A stretch of DNA of 64,000 bases, taken from assembly GCA_038030265.1 (NCBI GenBank), contig CM075937.1, forward strand, positions 19,468,001 through 19,532,000, written 5' to 3'. The stretch comes from Corythucha ciliata. Its lineage: Eukaryota > Arthropoda > Insecta > Hemiptera > Tingidae. The position numbers were made by a program, and so were the translations under genes. Position 1 is the first letter of the stretch. Each line of letters starts with the position of its first letter. This document shows, one piece after another, positions 51,052 through 62,520 of this stretch. The notes beneath the pieces are model-generated. The model had not been told where the DNA came from. It saw only the letters and a program-made list of their open reading frames with translations, and made no database searches.

Positions 51052-53605
51052 TTCAGAATATACTATTATTATTCGTCTTTTCCTGAACCCCAGCAATTTT
51101 CAACTCGCCTTTTAAAAAAGAAATTAAAGTTCATATTAGGGGTATTCATTCACAAGTCACGGGTTCTGTGGAGCAAAAATCTTCAGTTTAGGAAGGAACC
51201 CACTTTTCTATGGCTGCGACTTATCCAATAAGAAATTGAAAGTTTTCAGGCACGGATTTCTGTAAGGACTAGGCATAAAAAAACAATTGTATTCTCGCCT
51301 GAATTTCCAAATTTTCATTTAACGCTCGGAAAAAGTAGTGAGGAGCCGTCGTATCACCTCCTACGGTCGATTGGTGGACTGAGTGGAGGAAGGCAGGCCA
51401 ACTTTTATTTGTGTTCTGTTTTTGCGAAAACGTATAAACACGGAAGGAAAAAATGGCGTCAACTTGTAATCGCGCTCGTCATTTCTCTCCTTCTATTTTT
51501 AAACGGCTTTTTAAAAACTCGAAAGTTAAATTATCGCTTTATCGTGGCTGTGTTGAAAAAAGTATAAACGACCTAAATGATGTCATTCAGACGCTTTCAA
51601 GTGACCCTTAAGGACCACCTTACCACCGTCGGGTTTCAAGTCCCTTCAATAAAACCGCGGGGGAAATTCATGCGGCGTTGAAAAATCGCCCCCCTCCTTC
51701 CCTTCAGAACGGATCATTTTTGGAACAGGATCGTTATAGAAGGTGCCCTCTTATTCGACAGGGACGAAAATACAATAAATTTCAGATTAAAATAAACTTG
51801 AAAACTATTATTAACTTTCTTCAATTCGTGGTCGCTTTCTTTCCTTTGTGTTTGTTTTTTTTCTTCCGTTCGTTTTTTTTTTGCGAGTTTATTTTTATTA
51901 ATGACGCCTACACGTCAGCCAGTTCTTGAAAGACTGAACGTTTCTGAATGAAACCCAAGCACCATCGGAGTTTGCAGGGCGAGTGACTATGGAGAATGAG
52001 TGAGAGAGAGCGAGGGAGAGAGAAACAATCTGAGCGAGTAGGAGTGAGGGGAGAGAAAAGCTCCGTGATCTCTAATGTTATTCAAAAAGAGAGATCCAAC
52101 TTCTAATTAATATTCATGAACATTTGTAATGGTTTTATCTTTCCTCTCTCTCACTCAGTTCCCTTACCACTCCCCACTAGTGGCCCCCATTTTTTTTTTT
52201 TTTCTTATAAACCTCCCCCTTCCTTCACCACTTGTCGTCACACTCAATAGTGACGGGGAGCGTCCGTTTCCCGAAGGGACAACTGTCACTTTCCACGGGT
52301 TTTCCACCGTTTAAACCTTGTTAAATCGCGTCAAAAACTTACCGATAAATGACGTTTTTCAAAAACAAACCGAACGATAGTCGATTGAACTTGAAATGAC
52401 CACATCAAATTGCGTTAAATACTCGAATAAGGAAAACGTGTTCAGAAAAAACAAGGGTTCGGCGAACGAAGCGAGGTTGCATGTCCTTGTGCTTCACGCC
52501 TGTTTTGTCCACCACGCCTCGGCTCCAAAATTCACGTCATTTTAGACGTAAGATGCTTGGCATCACCGTGGTTCCTATTGTGATTCGCTGCGACTATTGG
52601 AAGAATTTTGGATCGAATGAAATCAAGTCCTGGGGGTTCGGAATTACACGTTTTTTTTATTATTTATTTAACGCAATGGATAAATTTAAATGAACAAATA
52701 AAATATTCAAGCGCAACTTCTAACAATTACTGAACTAACACGCATTAAAATGTTGTTGACGCTCATGGCTAGCGATGAACTTTACGATCCATAGTCCCTC
52801 TGCCTCTCCACCCAGCACCACACGTGAATTCGTTTTTACGGAAATATCTGCATGGGAATACCTTCAAAAGGTCTTCGAATAATTTATATTATAAATTGAA
52901 ATATAAAAAGAGGTTGTAAACTTGCGTTGTTTTAGAAAGGGCTAATTGAGCCTTACACTTTTTAAAGCGTTAACTTTCGAAGGTGTTAGAACAGCGAATG
53001 AATGTGACTTTTCTCCTATAATAGCTCTCATTCTTGCTTTTTTTTTTACAAGCTTTTAACAAGGTCTGAATGGGGTACAATGCTCTACGTGTTGCAACAT
53101 AAATATTCACCCAGGTTATTACTGTTGTTGAGTGAATGTGGACAAAGAGACCATTAAGAGTACAGTTGTCCTTATGAAGTCGAATAAATTGCAAGGAGTT
53201 AACAACGTGGTAAATTAAGAAATTTTATTCTTTCGGACTAAGCATTTTCCGTGTAGCCCCATACACTGGGCTGTTTTCAAGTGGGGGGGGGGGCGAATGG
53301 AGTGATAGCGCCTCCATTTTTTTTTTTTTTTTTCAAAGTGATTCTTTTCACCCATCTTTTTATGTTGTTTCAGTCGTCATTACCGTGGTTGAGTGCGCAT
53401 CACATTGTTGTTGTACTATATGTGGTATAGCACGGTGCGTAGTTGCCTTCCCAATAGACTCGTATGCAAGGTCAAAACTGTCGGTTAAACCTTATAGTGT
53501 GTATAAACTGTGAATGTTGCATCTTAGGAAACATTTGACCACTTCACTTGTTTAGTCTATCCCGGGCCATACTCGCACTATACTACAGGATACTATGGCT
53601 ACAGT
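51052..53605. other. non-coding stretch, simple repeats only
   Basis: No gene found. It contains a GA-rich patch at 51993-52060, poly-T at 52190-52205 and 53317-53334, and a G run at 53283-53294. Short frames lack motifs. Confidence 0.6.
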
Positions 53606-54345
53606 GCGGGATTATGTAGCTGAAAAACCGTGAAATTGAAAGTTTCGGGTTCAAAAATGCGCAAAATTGCATGTTTTGGATGTAAAAAGCCGGGAATTTC
53701 GCACACAACTGCAAGTTTCTGGGTTTTATTTTCATTGATCGTGAAACGCGCGATTGCCGGCCACGATAGCACCCCCACGAACAGGCGCAATGTTTGCAAC
53801 ATTGTCAGGCAAATAGATCACGAGTAATTTGAAGTTTCATCGCTAAATATTCGTAAGATTGCAAGTTCCAGGTCTAATTTTCAGCAAAAGTGCAAGTCTT
53901 TGTTCTAAACATTCGCGAAATTGCAAGCTTCTGGTAAAATATCTGCGAAATTGCAAGTTCTGGGTCTAAATATCCGACACAATTGACAAATAGCCGTGTA
54001 ATTGCAACATTAAGCGCAGCACATTTTGTGAGTTTACGAGTTCGGGTCCAAATTTGAGCGGAACTACAAGTTTCCTGGCTGACCGTCCTCGAAATTGAAA
54101 GTTTACGAGCCTAATTTCAACGAAATAGCTATTACGTTTTGGTTCTTCATTTCGGCGAAGTTGCAAGTTTCGGGGCCTGTTTTTTTAATGGCCGCGCCCC
54201 GGTCCAGCCTGGGACTTAGAGCGCCCTAAGCTTGACGAATAACCAAAAAAAAACTGCGTTATTGTATTAGGTAAATATCAGTGGATTCATACGGTTGAAT
54301 ATTGCGAAATTGGTTGGATAAATTTTGGCCCCCCGTCATTATCTG
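53606..54345 (+). repeat. family B array with two GC-rich modules
   Basis: More than fifteen units of AAATATCCGCGAAATTGCAAGTTTCGGGTCT type. The module GCCGGCCACGATAG lies at about 53755 and GGCCGCGCCCCGGTCCAGCC at about 54188. This is the longest copy of the family in the window. Confidence 0.85.
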
Positions 54346-54399
54346 ACAAGTCCTTTGTTGAGACGTTCGAGGGCAGAAATTCGCGGTTTCTCGGCAATT

Positions 54400-54690
54400 A
54401 TAATGACAAGCTCCGAAACTGTGATGATAAAGTTATGCGAAATAAATGCTGAGTTGCTAATTCGGGAACTGAAACTGAGAAAAGGCGCTAAATATACTCG
54501 TGGCTGAAATTGAGAAAAGCCAACTCACGGATTCTGGTGATAATTTCGCCGCTAAAGTTGAGGAAAACTGCTAATTTGAGGCTAAAAAATCGCTAATTCA
54601 CAGCTTCAAAATTCAGAAAATTCGCAAAATCCCGTCTAAAAATGAGAAAAAGCGTTACCTATTTCGTGGTATTTAAATAGGGAAAAGGCA
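54400..54690 (-). repeat. family A array, reverse
   Basis: GCTAATTC(A/G)(C/G)GG(A)...CTGAAA(T/C)TGAGAAAA(A/G)-type units, about seven. As at 15690-16320, families A and B sit side by side. Confidence 0.7.
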
Positions 54691-54771
54691 ATCCGGGTCC
54701 GGGGATGGAACTCAATGGGGCCCTTTTACATACTCCCCCCCCCGTAAAACGCTGTATCTCGCTATAGGGCC

Positions 54772-54806
54772 CATTATTACTATTATTATTATTATTATTA
54801 TTATTC
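54772..54806 (+). repeat. (ATT)n microsatellite, tail of the I-clade LINE
   Basis: About eleven ATT units; on the minus strand an (AAT)n tail directly after the LINE 3' UTR. Confidence 0.9.
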
Positions 54807-54896
54807 AGTGGGCCCGCACCCGGCCTAGCCGAGCCCGAAGCGCTTAAGCCGTTACCGGCTCATACGCCATGCCCTTAGGGTCGGACTCGGAAAAGC

Positions 54897-56171
54897 CTAA
54901 TGCGGGTCCGCAAACCTATCTACGGCATTCACAAACTGAAGGACTCGGACCCCCTCGGCACTCGAGAATGTGATGCCTGGCAACCTATCTGTCCCGAAAA
55001 TGCGGAAACGAGTAGCCGCATACCTCTCACACTCCCCTACAAAGTGCATAGCCGATTCCTCTTCCAACTCGCAGCCCCGACACATTGGGTCTGCCACCAT
55101 TCCCATTGTGTGGAGGTGCTTACGTAGCGCATAGTGGCCTGTAAACATCCCCACAACTCTCCGCATGCTGCCTCTACTTAGTGATAGCAGCCACATCGTC
55201 GCCTCCCTGTCCCATTCCCGAATGCATGCCCTCGCTTGCCGACAGGCTGATAGGCTATTCCAACTCCTGGCGGCCTCCCTATCCGCCCAATCCTTTATCT
55301 GGGCTCTCCCATCTGTCTTGGAGACCGCAATAGTCGGCTCAGGTCCCCATACTTCCTTATTTGCCTCCTGTTTCGCCATTTCATCAGCTTTCTCATTCCC
55401 CTCGTATCCCCTGTGTCCAGGGATCCACGCGAGGGTTACTTCATTACCCATTCCCTGTAGCCTTGTGATGGCCACCCGACAGTCCGCCACCTAGGCCGAC
55501 TCCACCACCGGCCTGGTCACCGTCCCCAGGGCTGCGCGGCTGTCCGCGTAGATCACCACTTCTCTGAACCACACATGCTTCCTAATTAGCTCCAGGACAC
55601 AGTCATTTATCGCCACGACCTCTGCCTGAAAAACCGTGGCCAACTTTCCTAGGGGCCTACAGTTCCCACCTTCAAACTCCGGTATCCAGAAACCAGATCC
55701 TGTCATCCCCGATTCCAACTTAGACCCATCCGTGAAGCAATTCATGGTTCCCTCTTGCACCCTGAATTCCTCTCTCGTACTAACTCGAATCCGTATCTTC
55801 CTTCCCAAGTCCAATCGCTTCACGGTTTTGTCACTCCTCATCTGGGTGACAGGCGCCACCCGCTGGAGCTCCGTCGCTACTTCCCTGTGTCCCAAATCTC
55901 TCCCCCTAACCGCCCATTTCCCATGGACTTGCAACCCATAACATGTTTCCATTGAGCGCATCTTGACCTCCAAATATAGGGGTCGCAGCCGAAGCAACAT
56001 TTCCATCGCTGCCGTTGGAGTCGTCCTGAAGGCCCCCAGAGCCGCCAGACAGACCAGACGCTGGACCCAGCCGAGCAACTCCCGCCCCCAGGACCACTCC
56101 ATCGCTTTCCACCAAGCCAAAGCGCCATACAATATTCTGGGCCTAATTATACCTGTGTATAGCCACAGCAC
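54897..56171 (-). pseudogene. I-clade LINE post-RT region, RNase H and zinc knuckle
   Basis: Minus strand: [20 protein letters not shown], then RNase H with NCFTDGSKLESG (Asp), VFQAEVVAI (Glu), IYADSRAAL (Asp) and GNEKADEMAKQ (Asp), and the knuckle CRGCELEEESAMHFVGEC. A single in-frame TAG at 55491-55493 cuts the RNase H domain; all four acidic residues are kept on the two sides. Ends FVNAVDRFADPH. Confidence 0.9.
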
Positions 56172-56640
56172 CCGTTGGGGGTTAAACCCCAGGTACTCCC
56201 CACTACTCGCCTACATTGATGAAATATCCTTACCGCTCGTTTACACACATTGTCCTCGTGGGTCCTCCACGACAGTTTACCGTTCAGGGTCACCCCCAAA
56301 TATTTAGCTTCTGACACCCTTTCTATTTCTCTTCCGTTCATCCTAATTGGCCCCCACCCTGCCAAGCTCCTCTTCTTCGTAAAGAGTATAAGCTTTGCTT
56401 TTTCCGGGTTTACCGCAAGTCCTCTGCCTGCACACCAGTTATTCATTACGTGAACCGCCTCATTCATGAGACCACACAAGGTGCTCAAGTCCTTCCCCCT
56501 CACCAATATCACCCCATCATCTGCAAAGAACTGACAATAAATACCCTCTCTCTCTCCAAAACTCGTATGAGCCCCTCTACGTCCAAACACCAGAGCAGGG
56601 GGGAAATGCAGGAGCCTTGAGGGGTTCCCCTCTCAGCGCT
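56147..56640 (-). pseudogene. I-clade LINE reverse transcriptase, C-terminal half
   Basis: [13 protein letters not shown] at about 56620-56580 (one frame with the rest), [12 protein letters not shown] (FADD box), [45 protein letters not shown]. The N-terminal half of RT is missing, replaced by the 17 bp array at 56650. The reading moves to another frame at about 56160. Confidence 0.88.
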
Positions 56641-56649
56641 ATAGGGCCC

Positions 56650-57230
56650 AACATTTTAAACCACAAAAAAGGCCCAACCACAGCTAATCTCCAAACCACA
56701 AAAATGTCCAAACTCAGTAAAGCCACAACCACAGCAAAGCTCATGACCCCAGCACATCTCCGATCCACAGCCAAGATCGTAGCCATATCAAAGATCCCAA
56801 CCCCCGGGAAAACTTTAACCACAGCAAAGTTCCAACCATAGCAATCCCTCAACAAACTGCAATAAAGCTCCAACCACAGCAAATATCGAAACCACAGCAA
56901 AGTCCAACTGCAAAAATCTCCAGCTACTTGCCAAAAACGGAACTTTTGCCTTGTCGTTGGTTTGAGATGCTTTTTCTTGGCTTCTTAGTAGCCTATCGAG
57001 GTCTGTGTGCGCCGTTCTGAGAGAACGGTACGCCTAAAGACCACAAAGAAGGCTCAACCATAGCAAAGATTGAACCACAGCAAAGCTCCAACCACAGCAG
57101 AGCTCCATGCTCAGCAGAGCTCCAACCACAGCAAAGCTCCAACCACAGCAAAGATCGAAACCACAAAGAGAACTCCGCCCAGGAAAACTCCAACCACAAA
57201 AAAGTTTTGTTCCGACAGCAGCCTGTCGGG
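56650..57230 (+). repeat. ~17 bp tandem array (CAACCACAGCAAAGCTC)
   Basis: CAACCACAGCAAAGCTC-like units repeat with variable spacing at 56655-56920 and most regularly at 57055-57205. Between (56925-57050) lies an unrelated stretch. The array sits exactly where the 5' end of one LINE and the 3' end of another meet. No coding. Confidence 0.85.
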
Positions 57231-58560
57231 AAAAGTGCAGCCTGGAATCCTGTTCAGCACTCGTACCGTTGAAGACAGCTGAGCAATAATCGAGTTGCGG
57301 GAATACCAGAGATCGAATAAATAATTTTCTTTCAGCAATCGGTAAAGACCCCTTTATCGAAGAAAGCTGGGCAAGGATTCGGAAGACACTTCGACACACG
57401 GATGAGACGTGCGAATCCCAGACAAGACCCTGATCCAGAGTCACACCGAGAGAAGTCACACTGGATGCACAGCCACGTAATCGCACAGCCGCCCACCGCC
57501 ACACTGGGAATGTCGCTTTCAGACAATGCCGACGAAAAATATCGAGTCCCGAACAATATAGCCAGAGTCTTTTGTCGATTAATTAAAAGGTCGTTACTTC
57601 GTGCCCAACCAAATGGCAGTCACATTACTGTTCAGTTTTTCCATTGCATCACAAATTAGAGGTGTTTCAAATGAAAAGTACAGTTTAACGTTGTCCGCAT
57701 ACATGTGATACTTGGAGTGCATAATACAAGCGGGTAGATCACACTCGTATACTGAAAACAGAAGTGGCCCCAAAACCGACCCCTGCGGAATGCCGCTCTC
57801 TGCAAGCAAGAAAGAGGACAGGGAGCCGTCTGAAGGGGACACGACAGCCTGTCTGCGACTCGTCAGATACGACTAAAACCAAACAGACGCACTACGAGAC
57901 ATTCCAAGGCCAGTAACCTTAACTTACCATGATTAACTCTGTCAAAAGCTCGGCTAAAATCGAGCTGAACCATGGCAGTCACCTTATACTCGCCAACGAC
58001 GTCAGACGTCATCGCCGTCTGAGTTACATGATGCGCACGAAATCCACTTTGATATCGATCAGTGAGTCCCACCAATTCCCAAAATTTCGGCAACTGAACA
58101 TAAACGCACTTCTCAAGAGCCTTCGCCAAACAACAAAACAATGAAATCGGGCGAAAATCCTCCATCTGTACCGCATTTCTTTTCTTCGGCAAGGGCAGCA
58201 CCAAGGCAGCCTTCCACGACACAGGATAAACAGACCTCTGGAGTGAGCCATTGAATATGTCTTCTAATGGCTCGAGAATGCATGGAAGGCAAAGCCTAAT
58301 GAAGGACTCCTGCAAGCCGTCACTACTACTGTCATCTGAAGTAACCGCATCCACGATCTCCTCCCGAGAAAAATTTCGTGTCAATTTGACGTATGGTATC
58401 AGCCGTGCAATTCGAGGAATCACTGCCAGCCGAAACGACATGCTCATTAAGAGCCTCTGCCGAATAAGGAAGAGCCCTTGCATCACGGAAAGACTTCTTA
58501 CACAAACCCAACGACCTAAGATGGCGCCAGATTTCACGGGAACCATCCACCGGCCCCACG
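57230..58560 (-). pseudogene. CR1/Jockey-like LINE reverse transcriptase (minus)
   Basis: In order on the minus strand: IWRHLRSLGL (58520), DGLQESFIRLCL, VLPLPKKRN, DFRPISLFCCLAKALEKCV, VQLDFSRAFDRVNH (first Asp), then GIPQGSVLGPLLFSVY and MYADNVKLY (the YADD box reads YADN, so a catalytic Asp is lost), and SLGVTLDQGLVWDSHVSSV...PQLDYCSAVFNG (57440-57270). Frame changes near 57850 and 57560. The 3' end is lost into the 17 bp array. Confidence 0.87.
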
Positions 58561-58629
58561 GCTATTCACCGCACGTCGCTGGGAAGTAGCTGGCTAGATG
58601 TAATTGCTTATTCGGGGGAGCGTTGCGGT

Positions 58630-59100
58630 GACAATGACGGCTAATGCGGCAGTCGGCTTTTGGCGGTTTGTCTGATCACGATACTATATTTTTTGATAAT
58701 ATTCTTGCCGCCTGTGTGTATCTTCCTCGAGGTATATTCTCCAGTAGGAATGTTAAGGGAATTAATGTGAGTCGGCTGATCGAAGTCCTTTCTGCTCAGG
58801 ATCGGAGTCAGGTCATGTGCTTGCCCTCGGTCGATGGAAAGGTTGAGATACTCACTAATCGCCTATTAGAGATCCTAGTTATTAGAGAACTAGCTCCAGT
58901 AAAGGTTCGTGGCTCTTGTCGACGGGGTGGGCGAGCTGCTCCGTGGTTAACGCCGGATTTGATGGGCCAAATTAAGCATAACGAAAAGCTTAGGACACTA
59001 TACGAGAAATGAAAAGTTCCCCACTTGTGGACAGAATACCAAAAAGTGAGGAATGAGGTCAACCAGGCGAATAGGATGGCTAAGAATCGCTACTTTCTGT
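58630..59100 (+). pseudogene. LINE endonuclease C-terminus and linker (plus)
   Basis: A 122-codon plus frame with GLSDHDTIFF (the SDH of apurinic-type endonucleases) and later GGRAAPWLTPDL, then in a shifted frame VRNEVNQANRMAKNRYF, the linker before RT in CR1/Jockey-type LINEs. It breaks off at the array at 59105, so RT is missing. It is head-to-head with the minus-strand LINE at 57230-58560 and not part of it. Confidence 0.78.
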
Positions 59101-59104
59101 AATT

Positions 59105-59800
59105 TGTTCCATTTTCACAGCGCGAATGGTCAGTTTGGCTATTTTTCGGAGTGTGAATGGTCACCTTTGCCATTTTCAGAGGAGGAATCGTCTGTATTTT
59201 AGCGCGCGAATTGTCAGTTTTACCATTTTCAGAGCTGTCTGTTCTGCCATTTTAGGACGTTGTTTGGGCGTGAATATAGTCCATCAGGGCGTTGGCGCGA
59301 ATAGTCACTTCGGCCATTTCTGGCCAATGGATGGTCGACTACAATTGCAGGAATAATCTGTTCAGGTATTATAAAGGGCGTAAACCATACAGTTGGCCAA
59401 TTTAAAGTTGCTTAGAGTCAATTTGGCCATTTTTTAAAGCAAGAGTTGCCTGTTCGGTTTTTAGCGCGCAAACAGTCAGTTCTGCCATTTTGGGACAAAA
59501 TTCGTCAGTTTATTCGCTTTTTGCTCGCAAATAGCGTGAATTATTGGACATTTTTGGCGCCCGAATGGTCGATTTAATCATTTTCATGGCGGGGATTATT
59601 ATCTGTTCGAGGATTTTCAGGGCTGCAAGAATCGTCAAGTTAGCTATTTTTAGGGCGTGTGATGTCATTTCCGAAGTGTGAATTGTCAGTTTGGCTATTT
59701 GTAGCGCGAAAATAGTCAGTGTAGCAATTTTTAAGGTGCAAATCGTTAGCATTGCCATTTTGGGGCGCGAGTATAACCAGCTTAGTCGTTTTTATGCCTG
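59105..59800 (+). repeat. family C array
   Basis: About twenty units of the type GGCGCGAATGGTCAGTTTGGCCATTTTCAG (~31-35 bp), diverged. The reverse-orientation relative is at 13010-13210. Confidence 0.85.
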
Positions 59801-60848
59801 GAATAGCTAGTTTAGCTGGAAGAGAAGAGTTGTCAGCTGTCAAGCCATTATTAGTAGAGCAAAACGCACTCATTTTTCCCCTGACTTTGGTGTCAAAATC
59901 AAGAAATTGATTTAACATTTGCTTCTGTTGTGTCGTTTTAATTTATAAATTAAACAATTATTCGAGTAGTCACAAAAAATTTGTTATAAAAGAAATTATT
60001 ATAAAAGAAATTTGTTGTGACTACTCAAATAATTGTTTAATTTATAAAATCAAGAAATTCCCTGACTTTTCCCGGATTTCCCTGACCACTTTTGAATTCC
60101 CTGACTTTTCCCGGTTTCCCCTGTTTTGGGTCAAACCATGGTCAAACCCTCCCTAAGGATGATATTTGGAGGGGGGCAGGAGTTGAGGCGAGTTGCTTGG
60201 CTCAGTCAGGCGAACCCTACCTTAATTATATAAATGATAAAAAAAGAAGTACCTAAAGCCGAAAATGAACGAGTGCGTGAGAACCCACATAGCTACGCAT
60301 TTCGGTAGGGAAGAAGTCTGGGGGGGGGAGAGAAAGGGCAAAACGGAGAAGGAAGACGCGGTCGCTGAGAGAGTGAGTTTTTTACGAGCGTTTTTAACAG
60401 CGCCCGGGGAAAATCGTCCCGTGGGCAACGCCAGCAACGGAGAAAAACCAGAGCAAGCAGGGACGTCTTCGTGGGAAATTCAGGAGATAAAAGGAGAGAA
60501 TGATTAGCGAGCACCGGTCTTTTTCTCTTTTGTCCTCTGTTTGTCATCCGGCTGCAAATCGCCGGTTCGCTGTGAAATATTTTGACTCCATTGTTGAGCA
60601 GTTGTTCGTCGACGACGCACCCGGAAGTCGGACTTCCCCGTGCCGTCGAGGGGGTGGTAGGCTGTGTTAGCAGGTGGGCATTGGTGGGGACTTGGTCTTG
60701 AAATCATTCTACAGGTAATGTAGAACTTAGGACAGGATGTGTAGAACTTAACTACTTATTTTATACCCATTGCCTTTTGACGAGGTATTTGACCAGTGTT
60801 GAATTTGATTCTTCTGACAATTATGTGAGATTTGACGTTTTCAACAGG
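59801..60848. other. non-coding DNA with an AT-rich hairpin and CCCTGACTTTTCCC repeats
   Basis: A hairpin at 59939-60045 has arms of about 45-50 bases (AATTTATAAATTAAACAATT and complement, then AGTAGTCACAA). TTCCCTGACTTTTCCCGG-like units follow three times at 60055-60120. 60530-60720 may be the 5' UTR or terminal repeat of the Penelope-like element; I looked for a hammerhead ribozyme core and did not see one. Confidence 0.5.
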
Positions 60849-61133
60849 ATGGGAGATAAGCGTAAAATTCAAGAGAAGAAACTTGTTAAATTTGCAGCTA
60901 GGCAGAACTCTGTGATGTTCTCTGATGTTAGGAGCGAGACTGATAATTTAGCGTCTAATGCAACTAATTGTGAACCGGTTGAGCGTAGTAGCGAATACGG
61001 GGTAAGCAATAGCAATTTAACGGCGGATGATCTCGAATTAGATGAGAGTTTTTACAGTTGTGTAAGTTGTGTTGAGGCTGACGAGGTAGGAAATAGTGTG
61101 GATGGGGAGGAGAGCATGCGCGGCAGATTGTAA
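60849..61133 (+). pseudogene. probable N-terminal part of the Penelope-like ORF
   Basis: Open frame from ATG 60849 (context CAGGATGG) to a stop at 61133: charged, low-complexity, with MGDKRKIQEKKLVKFAARQ at the start and an acidic end. No domain recognised. Position before the RT N-terminal motif suggests it belongs to the same protein, now frameshifted. Confidence 0.45.
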
Positions 61134-61138
61134 TGGCG

Positions 61139-61848
61139 GTTGGATTTGCGGAGCGCGTCTGCGCGTCGTTAATTTATCTAGCCATGATTTTTCCTCCGAA
61201 GAATTGTCTTTGTTGGGTAAGGGATTGAAATATGTTCCAAAGCAAGAGGAAATTGATGAGAGAATGTTCTTGAAATTTCAGCGTCTATTGATACATCTAG
61301 CTCTTTGAATACGAGGCAAATGTAATGTAATGATTTCTTTTGATGTAAAGAATTTGTTTGGCAGCATTCCCGCAGTGGGCTGTTTAAAGCTGGTTAGGAA
61401 GATGCTTGTTGGTATACCAGTTTAGACGTTAGTGAGACCTAATCGAGTTGCTGGAATTTGTTTTACTTAATGGATACTTTAGATTTAATGGAAATTATTA
61501 TAAAACTGATGGTTTGCACATGGGTTCTCCCCTCTCACCGGTCTTAGCCGAAATATACATGGCAGAGTTTGAGAAAATATTGTTTGAAAAAATAGGAGTG
61601 TCATCAATCCTATCGTGTTTTGGCGCCGGTACGTGGACGACGTTTTCTGCATGATTAGCGCAGACGGGTTTGATTTGCATGGGTGTCTGGAATTTCTGAA
61701 TGGGATTGACAGCTGCATTCAATTCGAGGCAGAGTTGGAATCGGGAGGACGCTTGAACTTGTCTATCATCAGAAACGGAGATGACGTAGAATTCGACATT
61801 TATCGCAAGCCAACCTCCACGGACACGATCATACCGACTGATTCGTGA
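61139..61848 (+). pseudogene. Penelope-like reverse transcriptase, deleted and frameshifted
   Basis: LRVVNLSSHDFSSEELSLLGKGLKYVPK marks the RT N-terminal region. Then FDVKNLFGSIP (first Asp) follows too early, so the fingers are deleted. Later: GLHMGSPLSPVLAEIYM, FWRRYVDDVF (YVDD) and FDIYRKPTSTDTIIP, which is typical of Penelope-like RT. Three frames are used. Confidence 0.9.
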
Positions 61849-62514
61849 CACACATGGTGCAACAAGTTAGCGGGGCTAGTCTGGTTTGTCGACCGCGCGC
61901 TAAAGGTTCCTCTGTCGGCGGAACGTTTTACAAGGGAGATGGAGGTGATAAAGATCATGGCGCGAAATAATGGCTACCCGGAGGAGTTAGTCGACAGGCT
62001 ATTATGGAGAAGACGGAATAAGCTGGCGTTGTCGACTGTTGGAGCTAGTCTCAGAACAACGGAGAATGATTCTGGGATGCCGTTTGTCGTTCTACCCTTT
62101 TTTGGGCATATATCAAGAAAGTTGCAAACAGCTACGAGACGAGCGGGTGTTAGGGTGATTTTTAAACCGTGGGCATCTCTCAGGACATATTTGTCTAGGG
62201 TTAAAGACGACGTCACCATTTTCGAGAAGTCGGGGGTGTACGCCTTGTGGTGTAATTGTGAGTCGGCTGTGTATGTGGGCCAAACTGGTCGAAAGCTTGA
62301 AGTGCGCCTTCGGGAACATTTGCCACCCACGACCCGCCCTTCAGAGTTCAAGAACCACTTGCTGGCCACTGGACACCCATTTGATGCTTCAGAGGGCGGA
62401 GTGAAGCTTTTGCATGCCCAAAAGAAAGGATCGAAGCTTACATGGATGGAGTTCTTGGAGATAACTCGTCATGCGTCGGAATCCGGGAATGGATGTTTCA
62501 ACCAAATTAAATAG
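61846..62514 (+). pseudogene. Penelope-like linker and GIY-YIG endonuclease
   Basis: Continues the RT frame after one TGA (61846-61848). Linker PFFGHISRKLQTATRRAGVRVIFKPW; then GIY-YIG nuclease: SGVYALWCNC (GIY as GVY), YVGQTGR (YIG as YVG), RLREH, KNHLLATGH and WMEFLEI with the catalytic Glu. From ATG 61939 the remaining 191 codons are fully open. The TGA sits where many relatives have Arg, so a CGA-to-TGA change is likely (inference). Confidence 0.9.
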
Positions 62515-62520
62515 TTCCAT

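Larger units (their letters stand above)
54772..56640 (-). mobile_element. I-clade LINE (minus), 5'-truncated, with (TAA)n tail
   Basis: Read on the minus strand: RT from about 56640, then RNase H, C-terminal zinc knuckle, a short 3' UTR and an (AAT)n run at 54772-54806. RNase H in a LINE and a TAA-repeat tail are both established features of the I clade. One frameshift and one in-frame stop separate it from a working ORF2 fragment. Confidence 0.88.
60849..62520 (+). mobile_element. Penelope-like element with GIY-YIG endonuclease, decayed
   Basis: N-terminal frame, RT fragments and a GIY-YIG nuclease in the order of Penelope-like elements. RT has an internal deletion (about 61300-61330), frameshifts near 61135 and 61612, and one in-frame TGA at 61846. 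Penelope-like elements are common in arthropods and other invertebrates. Confidence 0.88.

Noticed and set aside
52129..52314. Possible signal-peptide-like small frame (hydrophobic start)
   Set aside because: Hydrophobicity comes from a poly-T run; no supporting homology or splice context.
60530..60780. Hammerhead ribozyme in the Penelope-like 5' region
   Set aside because: I looked for a CTGATGA core followed by GAAA(C) and did not find a convincing pair here or at 62515-62900; a covariance search would decide.
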